Shown here: positions 44,201-53,659 of the stretch, piece after piece
Layout of the letters: each line of letters starts with the position of its first letter
How positions within the stretch are numbered: the stretch's first letter is position 1
NCBI GenBank assembly: GCA_946406115.1
Contig: OX291558.1
Coordinates: 18,158,205-18,222,204 of the forward strand
Length of the DNA: 64,000 bases
Source of the DNA: Apoda limacodes
Taxonomy: Eukaryota; Arthropoda; Insecta; Lepidoptera; Limacodidae
Reading direction: 5' to 3'
The notes under the pieces: model-generated
Told to the model about the DNA's origin: nothing
Database searches by the model: none
The model's input: only the letters and a program-made list of their open reading frames with translations
Made by a program: the position numbers and the translations under genes

Positions 44201-47200
44201 AATTATTTATGCCTTTAGTTGATCTTGGTGACATTAACATTTATCAATTTGTCCACAACATTTTATTTTTCTATAAAAAATTAACCTTATGCCTTATAAA
44301 CTGTGGATGATTAAATTTTTCCAGATTTACTCCTGAAAGAGAACCAGACACACGTCCCGCTAAATCTGCTAAAAGTCGCCTAGGAGATCTACCTGAACTA
44401 CGCAGAAGTTCCATATCAGATGAAGAAACTTCTGATTTAGACCCAAGTTCAAGGAGACTAACTTCTAAGTAATAATTTTCAGAACGTATTATATTAAGAG
44501 TAGTAACTAAAGATGCTTTCGTACACCACTAGTCAATTGCCACTAGACATTTTTAATGATGCGTAGTACTGCAGCAGCGCTCTGATTGGTCGCAACTATT
44601 TAGCTATTAGTTAAAAATTCACCTTTTCATTATATCTATATAACTTTCAGTGCTACACTGCCCCGCTTCCCCGTAAACTGGTTGATGAGGTTTTCATACA
44701 TTTTCCGAATCATTAGCAGACTATGCTACTCTAATGTTTGCTTGTAACCTACGCAAGTGTCTTAACACGATCATGTTACTCGCACCGTGTACTAAAAGCC
44801 ATTAGGTACACCTTCTCAATAAAAGATTACATACATACTTATAGCCCATCTATAGCAGGTTATGAACTCTCATTTCTATTGTAATCAAAGAAAAAACGCT
44901 TTTTTCAGAGTAACGCAAGAAAACCGATTTCGAGGCAGTTGTGCTAGTGTGGTGCGAGTAAGACCAAGGCCGCGCGTTGCCGCTCCAGCGTCTAGTCTTC
45001 TGCTAAGGGCCGTCGCTGACGCGCAGAAGAGTTTGATGAACGTAAGCATATCCTGTCCTACCAATATTATAAATGAAAAGTTTTTACTCCATTACGCAGA
45101 AATTAGTAATAGCACAGAAAGCTGACTCCATTTCGCGACAAAATACCCCTTGGCCACTCGCTTAATTATGATTTAGACATTTATTTACATTCTCTCTTCT
45201 TGTCATCTATTCCCAAAATTGACATGCACTAAGACTATAATTTTTTTCTTTAGGAATCAGAAGTTCCGGCCTGATAATCACTTCTGGCACTTTCATGATA
45301 GTTTACAGGCCACTAGGGTCATATGTGGATTTGTTGTACTTCACATACAACTTGTTTGTCTTGTATGCTATAGTTTTCTTTGTCAAGGTAGGTATGATGA
45401 CTTCCATCAAACTCTAGACCTCTGCGAAACCTGCAACCTATTTCAGATGTCCCATGCTGACTTATTCTAAATCCTATAATTTTATTTATTATCAAATTTT
45501 ATATTATGAATTTTATGAAAGGCAATATTTTAGAAACTATGTGATTTAAGTAATAATCCTACAATTCCTACTTTTCTGCTGAAATTATAAATATGAAAGT
45601 TGATACGATACGTCTTGGGGCAAAGGTGACAAATTTGGTTTTTTCCAAGTTCATAGTCAGAAGGTTTAGTGCTAACCACTTCATGACAGTAAACAATGCC
45701 AACTCCGCATGGAGTGGGCCTCAACCAAGCTGTTCCTTTGAACATTTGCAATTTGTAATTTGCTAGGGAAGTTTTCATAATTCATTAATGTATCATTGCT
45801 TCATGACTCGTGATATGTTTGATTTTAGCACACCGAGATCTATTGCTCAGATAGTTCTTAAAATTACTATTCTCATTCTCAGATACCCCCTAAGCCTGAA
45901 CAGGAGCCCCAAAAAGTAAAAAGAGCTCTAGTGTTACCGATGCGACGGAATGTGGATCCTCAGAAGATTCTTATACAAGTAGGCCGTGGAGAAACAGATA
46001 GACATACGGTTATGGGTCTGGATGAAGTTGATTTTAAGGAGTATAAGTAAGTTGTGAAGTTCTTAACAAACAGAACCTATTTTATAAGAAAGTGTGATAA
46101 CATGAAATGGATCTAGCGAGGTTACCGCAAATATGTTTCTATTCAAAGCACCAACTGGCTCAAATGGGGTGACAAAGATTTAATAAGTTAAAGATCTGAG
46201 TGTATGTACCTTTACACTGTTTTTCTCTTCTTATTTTGTGAACCTTAAACAAAGAAAACTCTTCCAAAAATATATTGCCTTGTTAGGTGCAGTAAGGCGT
46301 AAAAGTTTTTATAACATTAAATACAAAAAAAATGTAAACTTAGACTCGTTTCATAAGGTTCGTGCCTTTAAATGCATTCGCTTTTATTACACTATGTTAT
46401 ATGTCAAAAACTATGCGAATAGAATGGTGGTATCTCACTAGTAGGACACTGGCAATTACTGATCTTTGGCTTACGGTGGCCAATGGTAATTAATGCGGTG
46501 AGGATAGGTTGGCAAGGGTGCAGGGATAAAACGATAGTACTTCGTATAAAAAATGTGTATTTAGTAAAGAGCTGAATAGAAATAGGTACAGTATTCTCTC
46601 GGTGAGCGGGCACTAGTATCCAGAACTGACGCGCAGCAGTAACTAGCGAGGACACATACACGGGTGGCGTGACAAACTGGTCTCGTTGTGTTTCTAATAT
46701 CCTATGAGCGGTGTGGACCGTCATTGATCCAAATTTTAAAATTTGCGTTATTTCAAATAGAAAGCTGACTTTAATTTATAAAAACCATTTCCTTTGTGTA
46801 TAATGTTTATTTATCAAACCATCGAAACCCTAATAGTCATTGACTGTCATGTTAAAAACATTTTTTACAGGTATAAGAGTGAAATCCAAGATACAAATGA
46901 AGAATATGCTCCAACTCAAATAACTAAGAAAATAATAAACACTGACTACGTCCCGCCTCGTACATCTACTAAAAAGGACGACACACTCATAGTTGAGACA
47001 ATGTGAGTATCTAACTGCAAAATTTCCAGAGCTTAGTTCACAAGCTGCGGACCGAGTGCAACCAAACATTCCTGTGCAGACTATTCACGGATATACATAC
47101 GAGATATTTAAGAATTCGTTAGCTCAATATAATTGTGCGTGAGTAGTCGGCTTTATTACAACCCGGTTGCAGCGTCTCGCTCCTGTAAAAAATGTCCTTA

Positions 47201-50200
47201 GCGTTCAAGCGAAATAACTTGATTATTAGAACAAATGGATAGTGGGTCAAAATTCTATATCTATTTAATGGATGTATAATTCACTAAAGGCTAAAAGCTG
47301 GACTTAAACGCACTTGGTGGATGTTCTCTTTTTAACCGCTGTCTACACGGCTGGGTACTTACTTAATACTCTTCAAACGTCCTTGGTCCTTAGCGCAGCT
47401 CTCATAACTAACTCATTGTAATGCCAAACGAAATTCGGTTACAAACCGCTCTCTACACGGTTATAACCTAGCAAGGTCACCTCTGTTTGGAGTTGGAGTT
47501 GTACAACCGTGTAGCAGACGCTTTTCTGACCACTTTAGTCCTGTGAGCCAGGTGGTAGGTCTCAATAATACTGCTGGTTACTGGTAAAGCAAAATGCAAT
47601 CTTATTTGAATTGAATGACATTGTTAGTGTTGAGTGTTTTCATGCTATGCGATAAAAAGTTAAAAGATTTTGTCTTTAATTTCAGTTTTAATTGGCAAAA
47701 GTTATCTGATAGGTAGGTAGGTATATATGCGACAATAGACGATTTACATAATAAAAATATTATGTTACAGAAATATTCACCACCAAACTGTAGATAAAGA
47801 AAAAGACACACAATTTATAGTTACTATGGATGGCTATCACCTTAACGCGCTTCTAGCTAAGAAGTTAATGACTGAGGGTCTGTTAGACGAAGATGAAGAC
47901 AAAGAAAAACTTAAAGATCCGCCTAAGCCTAAGGAAAAGCAAGACAAGACCAATGATAAAACAAAGACTGAGTCCATAGATAAACAGCACACTTCACCTA
48001 AAACTGCTAGTGTTGAAAAGAAACGTTTAAGTAATACAAGTGAAGAAAGTGATACCCATGTTGTAATACAACAAAACAACACTACACTTGAAAAGAGAAA
48101 AGGTACTGATATTCTTTCTGAAGATAGCAAAGAAAGCCTTCCAGTCAAAAAAAGAAAGGCATCGCCTATAGTATTTAGTGTTGAAAAGGCAAAAGACAAA
48201 GAGAAAGAGAAGGAAAAAGAACATGAAAGAAGGAGAACAGAAAGTGCTGGTAGTGATAATCATGTTACTGTAACTACTAACGTCAGTACCCATAAATATG
48301 ACGCTGTTCCACCATGTAAGAAGGTTTTTGTTTACTTACAAGTATTTTTTCTTAGGTTTTGAATTTATGTTTTTCCGTCGTTATTGAAATATCGGTTTAA
48401 CATTTTTTGAAAGGGGTTGCTTCAAATTGATAGCAGTTACGGGTGAAAAGAAAACTGTCTGTTTCTTCGCACGGAATTAGCTTCTCTATTCAGATAGGAA
48501 ATGCAGCCAGCATTCTTGCCACCCGCTCCGCGGCCAACTCTTTTTGAGAATTAAACTTTCCATTTACTTTTAGTTATTTAATATAGTTTGTTTTTTACTT
48601 TCGTTTTTAATGTACATTTTCATTTTAGTAGTTTCTATTGGGTATTTTTGTAAGATAAGTTTTTGTTTTAATATGGATTGAATTTCATTATAATGAACAA
48701 ATTGATAGATTTTATTTATTAATTAAAAAAAATTGTCAACTAAAATCCCATGTCATTGGTCTATAAATATGTTTGCTTTTCCGATGTCAGTATTATATTT
48801 TCAGTGTCAACAACAGAGCGTAAGCCCGTACTATGGTGTCGCACATTTCCAATGTGTCGCTTTGGGTCCGCTTGCGCGTACGCACATCCGCGTTGCAAAT
48901 TTGCGGCTGCATGTACGCGCCGAAATTGCATGTACTCTCATGCACCGGAAGCGCAACCAGCGCCCGTTGTTGGTAAGTAACCACGCTGTGCTACCAGATT
49001 TATGATACGAATGTTACAATGATTTTATTTTATTCCACGCTCTGATACTCTATTGATAGTTTGAACCCACGCTCTGCTAACTTCTACTGTTTATCACCAT
49101 TGCCTGAACCCACGCTCTGCTAACTACTACCGTAACACTCTACTACCTTCTACTATTTATTACTATTCCCTGCAACCACTCTGCTAACTTCTTCTGTTTA
49201 TTACTATTGCCTGTACCCACGCTCTGCTAACTTATACTGTTTATTACTTTTTCTTGTACCCACGTTGTGCTTTCTGCTACTATTTATTACTCTAGCTTGT
49301 ACTCACTTCTCTCTGCTCACTTCTACTTTTTGTTGTTATCGGTTGTACCTACGCTTAGCGAACTTCTGCTGTTTATTATTATTTTCTGTGCCCACGCTAC
49401 CACAGTAGAAGCAGTAAAATATCTTCATATATGTGTTCTGATTTCTTGTCAGTACAAAACGCAATAAAATTTAGTGTTCATATACTCAATACATTAATAA
49501 TATAGAAGTTGGCCTTGCATCTAAGTTGTAGAACCATAGGCGCTACAGAGTAGGCGCAACATAAAAAAAACAAAATTTAACTCATTATTTCGTGAGTAAA
49601 CGCTATACTGACAGTATTTAGTTACAAAAGTCGCACTCACACACTAACCATTAACTGACAGTTTGGCGTTTTAAACGGTGACGCGACAGTTCCGTAAACT
49701 ACAATTGATTAAAAAACATACACTAAGGATACTGTAAGCAAGCTCTGCTAACTTATACTGTTTATAACTATTGCCTGTACCCACGCTCTGCTAATTTCTA
49801 CTGTTCATAACTATTGCCGGCACCCCTATCTTCTTGTTTAAACTTCTTGCCTTGTTGTTTGTGATAACGCGCATTTACATGTGTTGTCATTAATATTTTA
49901 TGAATAACTCCGATTTGCATAGAATTTCTGTCGTTTGGAATACAGAGGCCAATGTTAGCCAACGACTCGATTATTTTATACTAAGTTTTATATCACTAAG
50001 GTGGCAAACAAGCTAACGGTCCGCCTAGATGTTAAGGCATTACTTCCGCGTAGCCGATCCTTCAAAAATCTAATAACCTTTGGAGAAAACCTTAATAGGG
50101 AAATTATTGCACAACTTAAGCGTTTGCGGGAGGAAATTTTCTTACGAGAAAAACGTTCTTATTGTGGGGATGAATTTTCTGCCGATGGATAGCGGTACGA

Positions 50201-52226
50201 TGGTAGAAAGTAGCCGTCGGCATCATTTTGAACAATTCCTGAGAACACATCCCATTATACAAGCAATGAACATTATTTTTGTTCTGTTGGCGATATACTG
50301 CGCACAGTATCGGTAGTTAATATCTGCTGCTATTCCTTACATCTTCACTACATCTCATCGTGCTTTCTACCGAATTCATTATCATTTTATCGGTGTAAAC
50401 AACTGGCTATCATTGGTATAGTTGGTAGTGCACCGGTGGTGTTCACACAACCTAAAAGTTCTTGCAAAATACAATAATAATGTTCAGTTTATGACATGTT
50501 TTATAAATATCGACAGAGACCGAGATAAGTAAAAAAGAGATCACAAACGATTTAAGCCACTAGATGGCAGCTCTTTTAATGGACGCTCTATCATGTGAGG
50601 TTTGTTACAACAAACTTTTCTCAAAATCACACTTAAGGCTAAGTTATTTATTGCATTCACTTGTAGATAAAATTGTCTCTATTATGATTGCATCAAATAT
50701 TACACATCATGTTCATCGGTAAATGAAGATAAAGAAGTTGACTTTAAGAATATTAAATTTTACTAGTATTTGTTTGTTTGTTTGTTTGCAATTTTGTATA
50801 CACAAATGTATACAAATTTTAACTTTAATAAACTAAACTACAACTTTCATACAAAGGCGGACTTATCCCTTAAAGGGATTTCTTCAAGTCAACCTTAAAT
50901 ATTCAAAACAATAGTGACTCATCGGGCTTTTTTGCCTGTTGAACTTTTAAGTTGTGTGGTACTGTATGCTGGTTGCGTTAAGATACTTTACTATCATCTT
51001 TGCTTTGATTGTGTCCTAGTTTGAATAGATTTGGTATTATTAAATCGGCTTAGTAGTAACTAGATAGTGGGTGTGATAGAATATTTTTATATAATAAATA
51101 TATGATTAGTGCAGTACAACTATTGACACATCAAGCCACTGTAAAGCCAGAGTATTAAGGATTCTCAGTGATCTTCATACAAGCCCCGTACGCACACTCC
51201 CACACAGATCTTACTGTACACATGAGTTTGTCTGTCCCCTATACAGTGGCTCGCTGTAGAGACACAAAATACAGCGGTGTGTGAGTGCGAGGAAAATGCC
51301 GAATCCAGTGCTGGTCCCACCCTATTCGCCTTAGAGAGACTCGTTGTTCCCTTACTTTCTGTACTCTGAGAATGTGTCAACAGTGCCGTCGTTTCAGTGT
51401 TCTGTAATATCTGTATATTCCGCCTGATGGTAAGCGGTCACCGTAGCCTATGGACGCTTGCAACTTATTGCTATGCAGATGACAACACAATTCAGCCACA
51501 AAATAAGTAACATCACTACCTTACAGAAGTAAGGTAAATATACCTAAAACAAAAGTAATTGACTCCCTCGCAGCCTTATTAGTAGTGTGGTCGACTACTG
51601 TGCAGAGGGTGTGGTTCGATTCCCGCACTAGAAAAACAATTATGTGATAAACATTTGTGTTTGTCTTGAGACTGGGTGTATTTATGTATGACATGTATGT
51701 ATTTACAAAAAAAAAAGTAATCATATGTATTTGTATCCGTTGTCTGATATCGATAACACAAGCTTTGCTTACATTGGGGTTAGATGGCGCTGTGTGTAAT
51801 GTCCAGTAATATTTATTTATTTAATTCAGTGCAAGCCAATTTGCCCAGTAGAGAACCGCTATAATAAACTAAACTGTCGTAGGAGTATATCCTATAAGTG
51901 TTACAATATTGACTACAGGTGACGCAAGGTTTGTGGATTACGTTCCTAATTAAAGTACTTAGAGCGCGCCCCGCTCGTCCAAAGATTACTTTTCCTAAAA
52001 TTTCTTTTTTTCAACAGCATCCCACGTGGTCCCAGCAGCGAATTACAAGACTATATCAGCAGCCACTTTACCCACTTTATGCAAGTTCTACCCCAACTGC
52101 GTGAACCCGGCCTGCCATTTCTACCACCCTAAGCCATGTCGGTATGGCAAGGCTTGTATAAACAAGTTAGAGTGCAATTTCTACCATAGTGATGTGCCTG
52201 CAACTAAGTTTAAATATCCTGTCTAA
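38211..52226 (+). CDS. Nab2: Nab2/ZC3H14-like nuclear poly(A)-binding CCCH protein, twelve coding exons
   Basis: The family binds polyadenosine RNA in the nucleus and restrains poly(A) tail length; the fly gene is Nab2, the human one ZC3H14. Exons: 38211-38249, 39517-39559, 41786-41953, 42599-43266, 43343-43587, 44325-44468, 44909-45041, 45883-46046, 46871-47002, 47771-48315, 48805-48972, 52018-52226. They sum to 2658 bases in frame, 885 residues. Residues about 6-78 form the PWI-like N-terminal domain. Residues about 85-140 are lysine-rich, a likely nuclear-localisation region. 'QFIVTMDG' aligns with human 'KFIVTLDG'. Four CCCH fingers lie at 772-788, 791-806, 838-853 and 857-873. The human protein has five, so the first appears to be missing. 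The exon 5/6 join is the least certain. Confidence 0.93.
38250..39516 (+). other. Nab2 intron 1
   Basis: AT-rich. It carries a MITE-like inverted repeat at 39164-39322, related to text at 37373-37430 upstream of the gene. Confidence 0.7.
39164..39322. mobile_element. MITE-like inverted repeat in Nab2 intron 1
   Basis: The left arm has 'ttaggtgcattctgttca' and 'gtgtttaatgtcataatcca'; the right arm has 'ggattattgacattaaacgc' and 'gtaaacagagcacc'. The arms are inverted with some mismatches. The left-arm text recurs at 37373-37430 as 'ttaggtgcgtttcgtttacc' and 'ggatgtcataatccag', so it is a dispersed family. Confidence 0.6.
39517..39559 (+). CDS. Nab2: Nab2 exon 2
   Basis: Acceptor 'tatttttcag', donor 'g|gtaagt'. 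It encodes 'SAIKAKLTELGCYV', aligning with human 'SAIKGKLQELGAYV', plus one base completed by exon 3 to Asp. Confidence 0.95.
41221..41535 (+). repeat. Dispersed 'gggttccgt' repeat
   Basis: Opens 'atcggccaagtgggagtcgg' with 'gaagggttccgtacc'. It contains 'agacggacggacgggcagcg' and closes 'gatacggaaccctaaa'. Same family as 12310-13330. Confidence 0.7.
41560..41681. repeat. Hairpin, 26-base arms, 70-base loop
   Basis: 41560-41585 and 41656-41681 are inverted copies sharing 'gtaatcgttttcaagtccat', with one mismatch near the outer end. It lies 104 bases upstream of exon 3 and may be a small MITE. Confidence 0.8.
41786..41953 (+). CDS. Nab2: Nab2 exon 3
   Basis: Acceptor 'taaatccag', donor 'a|gtaagt'. 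It encodes 'DDELPDYVMVMVANKRTRAQ' and 'MEDDLQLFLGDNTELFVNWL', the core of the PWI-like fold and nearly identical in pattern to human ZC3H14. Confidence 0.96.
41954..42598 (+). other. Nab2 intron 3
   Basis: AT-rich. No repeat family or gene was recognised. Confidence 0.7.
42599..43266 (+). CDS. Nab2: Nab2 exon 4: lysine-rich and acidic linker
   Basis: The acceptor 'tctttttag' and donor 'cag|gtataa' enclose 222 codons. The first 60 or so are dominated by Lys with Glu, Ser and His ('KKKKRDKGKSHHKKDGKKSH'), a likely nuclear-localisation region. An acidic stretch and a predicted coiled-coil-like 'EIEAKIQGLKQKLTEQLDSM' follow. Low-complexity linkers are usual in this family. Confidence 0.9.
43343..43587 (+). 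CDS. Nab2: Nab2 exon 5: Pro/Glu-rich linker
   Basis: Acceptor 'gtggttgcag', 76 bases after exon 4. It encodes 'EISANVSSPKNSPKSPTSIS' and a 'PKEPPKEPIELP' stretch. I end it at 'aaag|gttgtt' because only a two-base overhang reaches the open frame of exon 6. This donor is weak; the better-looking 'gtagta' and 'gtaaga' sites at 43613-43618 would force a stop in exon 6. Unspliced, the frame ends at TAA 43651. Confidence 0.68.
44325..44468 (+). CDS. Nab2: Nab2 exon 6
   Basis: Acceptor 'ttttccag', donor 'aa|gtaata'. It encodes 'FTPEREPDTRPAKSAKSRLG' and an acidic serine-rich 'SSISDEETSDLDPSS'. If the donor is not used, the frame ends at once, because the donor bases themselves supply a TAA stop. 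Confidence 0.75.
44909..45041 (+). CDS. Nab2: Nab2 exon 7: RNA-rich Arg segment
   Basis: Acceptor 'cttttttcag', donor 'aac|gtaagc'. It encodes 'SVVRVRPRPRVAAPASS' and 'LLLRAVADAQKSLMN'. The latter aligns with human 'LILKAISEAQESV', confirming the frame. Confidence 0.88.
45883..46046 (+). CDS. Nab2: Nab2 exon 8
   Basis: Acceptor 'tcattctcag', donor 'aa|gtaagt', 54 codons. It reads 'IPPKPEQEPQKVKRALVLPM' and ends 'DEVDFKEYK'. No domain; linker. Confidence 0.85.
46871..47002 (+). CDS. Nab2: Nab2 exon 9
   Basis: Acceptor 'ttttttacag', donor 'at|gtgagt', 43 codons ('YKSEIQDTNEEYAPTQITKK...'). Linker; the overhangs fit exons 8 and 10. Confidence 0.82.
47771..48315 (+). CDS. Nab2: Nab2 exon 10
   Basis: Acceptor 'tatgttacag', donor 't|gtaaga', 181 codons. 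It contains 'DTQFIVTMDGYHLN', matching human 'KFIVTLDG', then a charged Lys/Glu-rich linker with 'KDKEKEKEKEHERRR'. It ends 'KYDAVPP'. Confidence 0.92.
48805..48972 (+). CDS. Nab2: Nab2 exon 11: two CCCH fingers
   Basis: Acceptor 'atattttcag', donor 'g|gtaagt'. It encodes 'CRTFPMCRFGSACAYAH' (C-x5-C-x5-C-x3-H) and 'CKFAAACTRRNCMYSH' (C-x5-C-x4-C-x3-H). By sequence they correspond to human fingers 2 and 3. Confidence 0.96.
48980..49480. repeat. Minisatellite, 43-50 bp units, starting 7 bases after the exon 11 donor
   Basis: Diverged units follow 'cccacgctctgctaacttct' then 'actgtttattactattgcct'. The first recognisable unit, 'accacgctgtgctacc', begins inside the donor region. Two more units lie at 49735-49825. 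Confidence 0.85.
50150..50275 (-). mobile_element. Jockey-like LINE C-terminal relic, - strand
   Basis: The - strand encodes 'LYNGMCSQELFKMMPTATF' followed by 'YHRTAIHRQ', the conserved block near the C-terminus of Jockey-type reverse transcriptases. Flanking frames are closed. Confidence 0.75.
51561..51825 (+). mobile_element. tRNA-derived SINE, + strand
   Basis: Head 'gactccctcgcagccttatt' with an A-box-like region, B box 'ggttcgattcccgcac', a body with 'gtatttgtatccgttgtctg', and 'gtaatgtccagtaatattta' running into an AT-rich tail. Same family as 10835-11011. Confidence 0.75.
52018..52226 (+). CDS. Nab2: Nab2 exon 12: last two CCCH fingers and stop
   Basis: Acceptor 'tttcaacag'. It encodes 'CKFYPNCVNPACHFYH' (C-x5-C-x4-C-x3-H) and 'CRYGKACINKLECNFYH', matching human fingers 4 and 5, which bear the main poly(A) contacts. 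It ends 'FKYPV' with TAA at 52224-52226. Confidence 0.96.
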
Positions 52227-52635
52227 ATAAGATAATTATTATAATAATGTTGTTTGGATTTGTGTTTTATTTTTTTTAATACTACATGTTGCACTTGTGT
52301 TAAATCAGTGATGCATAATCTAAAACTTTTCTTATTTCTTAGCAGCCTAAGTATTAAAACGTTATATTAACAAATAGTAGTTTTTTAAAATTATCCATTT
52401 TTTGGTAAATTCGCACAGCCTATGCATACCATAGCAATACATGGCAAAACGAACTACTTATGGGGGTATACTGCCTAAATTACTTACAATATTTTTGGCA
52501 GTTATTTTTTCAGATACTCCTAGTAGATCTGACTGAAATCAAATGACTATGTTCTTGGGGATATAGTTCAAAGACTGACAAACGTGGAAACATGAAATAA
52601 CTTAGAATAAACTTGTTGATGTTGACTTAAAATAA
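52227..52635 (+). other. Nab2 3' UTR with candidate poly(A) signals
   Basis: AATAAA occurs at 52606-52611 and 52631-52636, about 380 and 405 bases after the stop. The second overlaps the edge of the inverted-array block, so that block may supply or disrupt the 3' end. Confidence 0.5.
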
Positions 52636-52790
52636 ACTGATGTACCCACCAGTGGGTGCAGGGGGAATTCTTACTTACCCGTACACCCACTGTATCCCAC
52701 CAGTGGGTGGAGGGGGAAATCATGTTCTACCGTGCACCCACCGAGTTTACCCACCAGTGGGTGCAGGGGGAATACATGTTTGCCCGTGCA
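52636..52790 (+). repeat. Left inverted arm: three-unit 'cccaccagtgggtg' array
   Basis: A 155-base array of about three 53-base units, each with 'cccaccagtgggtg' and 'cagggggaat' and ending near 'gtgcacccac'. It matches 57437-57591 in inverted orientation with two differences that I can count. Each 'cccac..gtggg' can form a small hairpin. Confidence 0.9.
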
Positions 52791-53659
52791 CCCACCGTTT
52801 ATATATTTATTTGATTACTAGCGGCCCGTCCCAGCTACGCACAGGTGGTCTTTTTTTATCCATAAACCTATTTTTACCCTCAAAGTTTTTTTCCTTGAAA
52901 AAAGTCAAATATTCAATGTCGGTTGCGTCCGATACTTAGGAAGGTTAGGAGCCGACTGCGCGTATGAGCCGCACGGCATGGTATCTCGCAGAGCTAACTG
53001 GGGCCACCATCCTACCCCCTCATGACTGCCCGCTGGCCTTGCACATCATTAATGCGCGCGCAGTACTTTATCATTATTTTGCTGCGATGTCATTTTAAAA
53101 CTGCGATATCTCATAAGATAAGATATTCATTGAACCACCTTCGCAAATAATGCATTATTTTAGAACAAATTTGGTAAGCATAAAAAAGGTTAAAGCAAGC
53201 CAACCTTAAAAGATGGCGGACTTTTTTTAAAAGCTTTTAAAGGGGAACAATTCTGTCATACATGATTTTTCCGAAACTTTAACCGTTTACGCAGCGCACG
53301 CAGCTGAAGTCCTCAAAAGGAAAAAAAAACCGATTTTAAAACATTCTTCATTGGTGCTCCGCTCCTATTGGTCTTAGCGTGATGATATATAGCCTATAGC
53401 CTTCCTCGATAGATGGACTATCTAACATTAAAAGAATATATATATATTATATATTTAAAAAAGAAGAATTTACAATATTAAGTATAGATAATTCCATATA
53501 AATTGAAAGTTAATTTTGAGAGAAAAAATACAATATGCTAAACAAGTATGCACTCTATGACACTGGCCACATAATTTGTTACCTACATAAATTATGATAA
53601 ATAAAATCGAATGTCATATATAATTTAATTGGCATTTAAAGAACATACTTATTATAATA
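52791..53659. other. Repeat-derived DNA left of the MULE
   Basis: 'ttactagcggcccgtcccag' at about 52816 opens a repeat that I know as widespread in insects; it runs to at least 52930. A GC-richer 52950-53060 stretch and AT-rich DNA follow. No gene was seen. Confidence 0.5.

Larger units (their letters stand above)
48973..52017 (+). other. Nab2 intron 11 (3 kb), repeat-rich
   Basis: It holds a minisatellite directly after the donor (48980-49480, with a second block at 49735-49825), a 'cactaaggtggcaaacaagc' repeat (49995-50035), a Jockey-like relic on the - strand (50150-50275), a 'taagcggtcaccgtagccta' fragment (51421-51455) and a SINE (51561-51825). Confidence 0.75.

Noticed and set aside
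47330..47525. Possible MITE with 'tctacacggtt' motifs in Nab2 intron 9
   Set aside because: Three related motifs occur, but the inverted pairing is too imperfect to define ends.
47837..48293. Long - strand ORFs of 120 and 88 residues
   Set aside because: They are antisense shadows of the low-complexity Lys/Glu-rich Nab2 exon 10.
52640..52939. ORF with a 'YPPVGAGGI' repeat protein, also on the other strand at 57396-57680
   Set aside because: It is only the translation of the 53 bp array in both inverted arms; no start context or other exon supports a protein.
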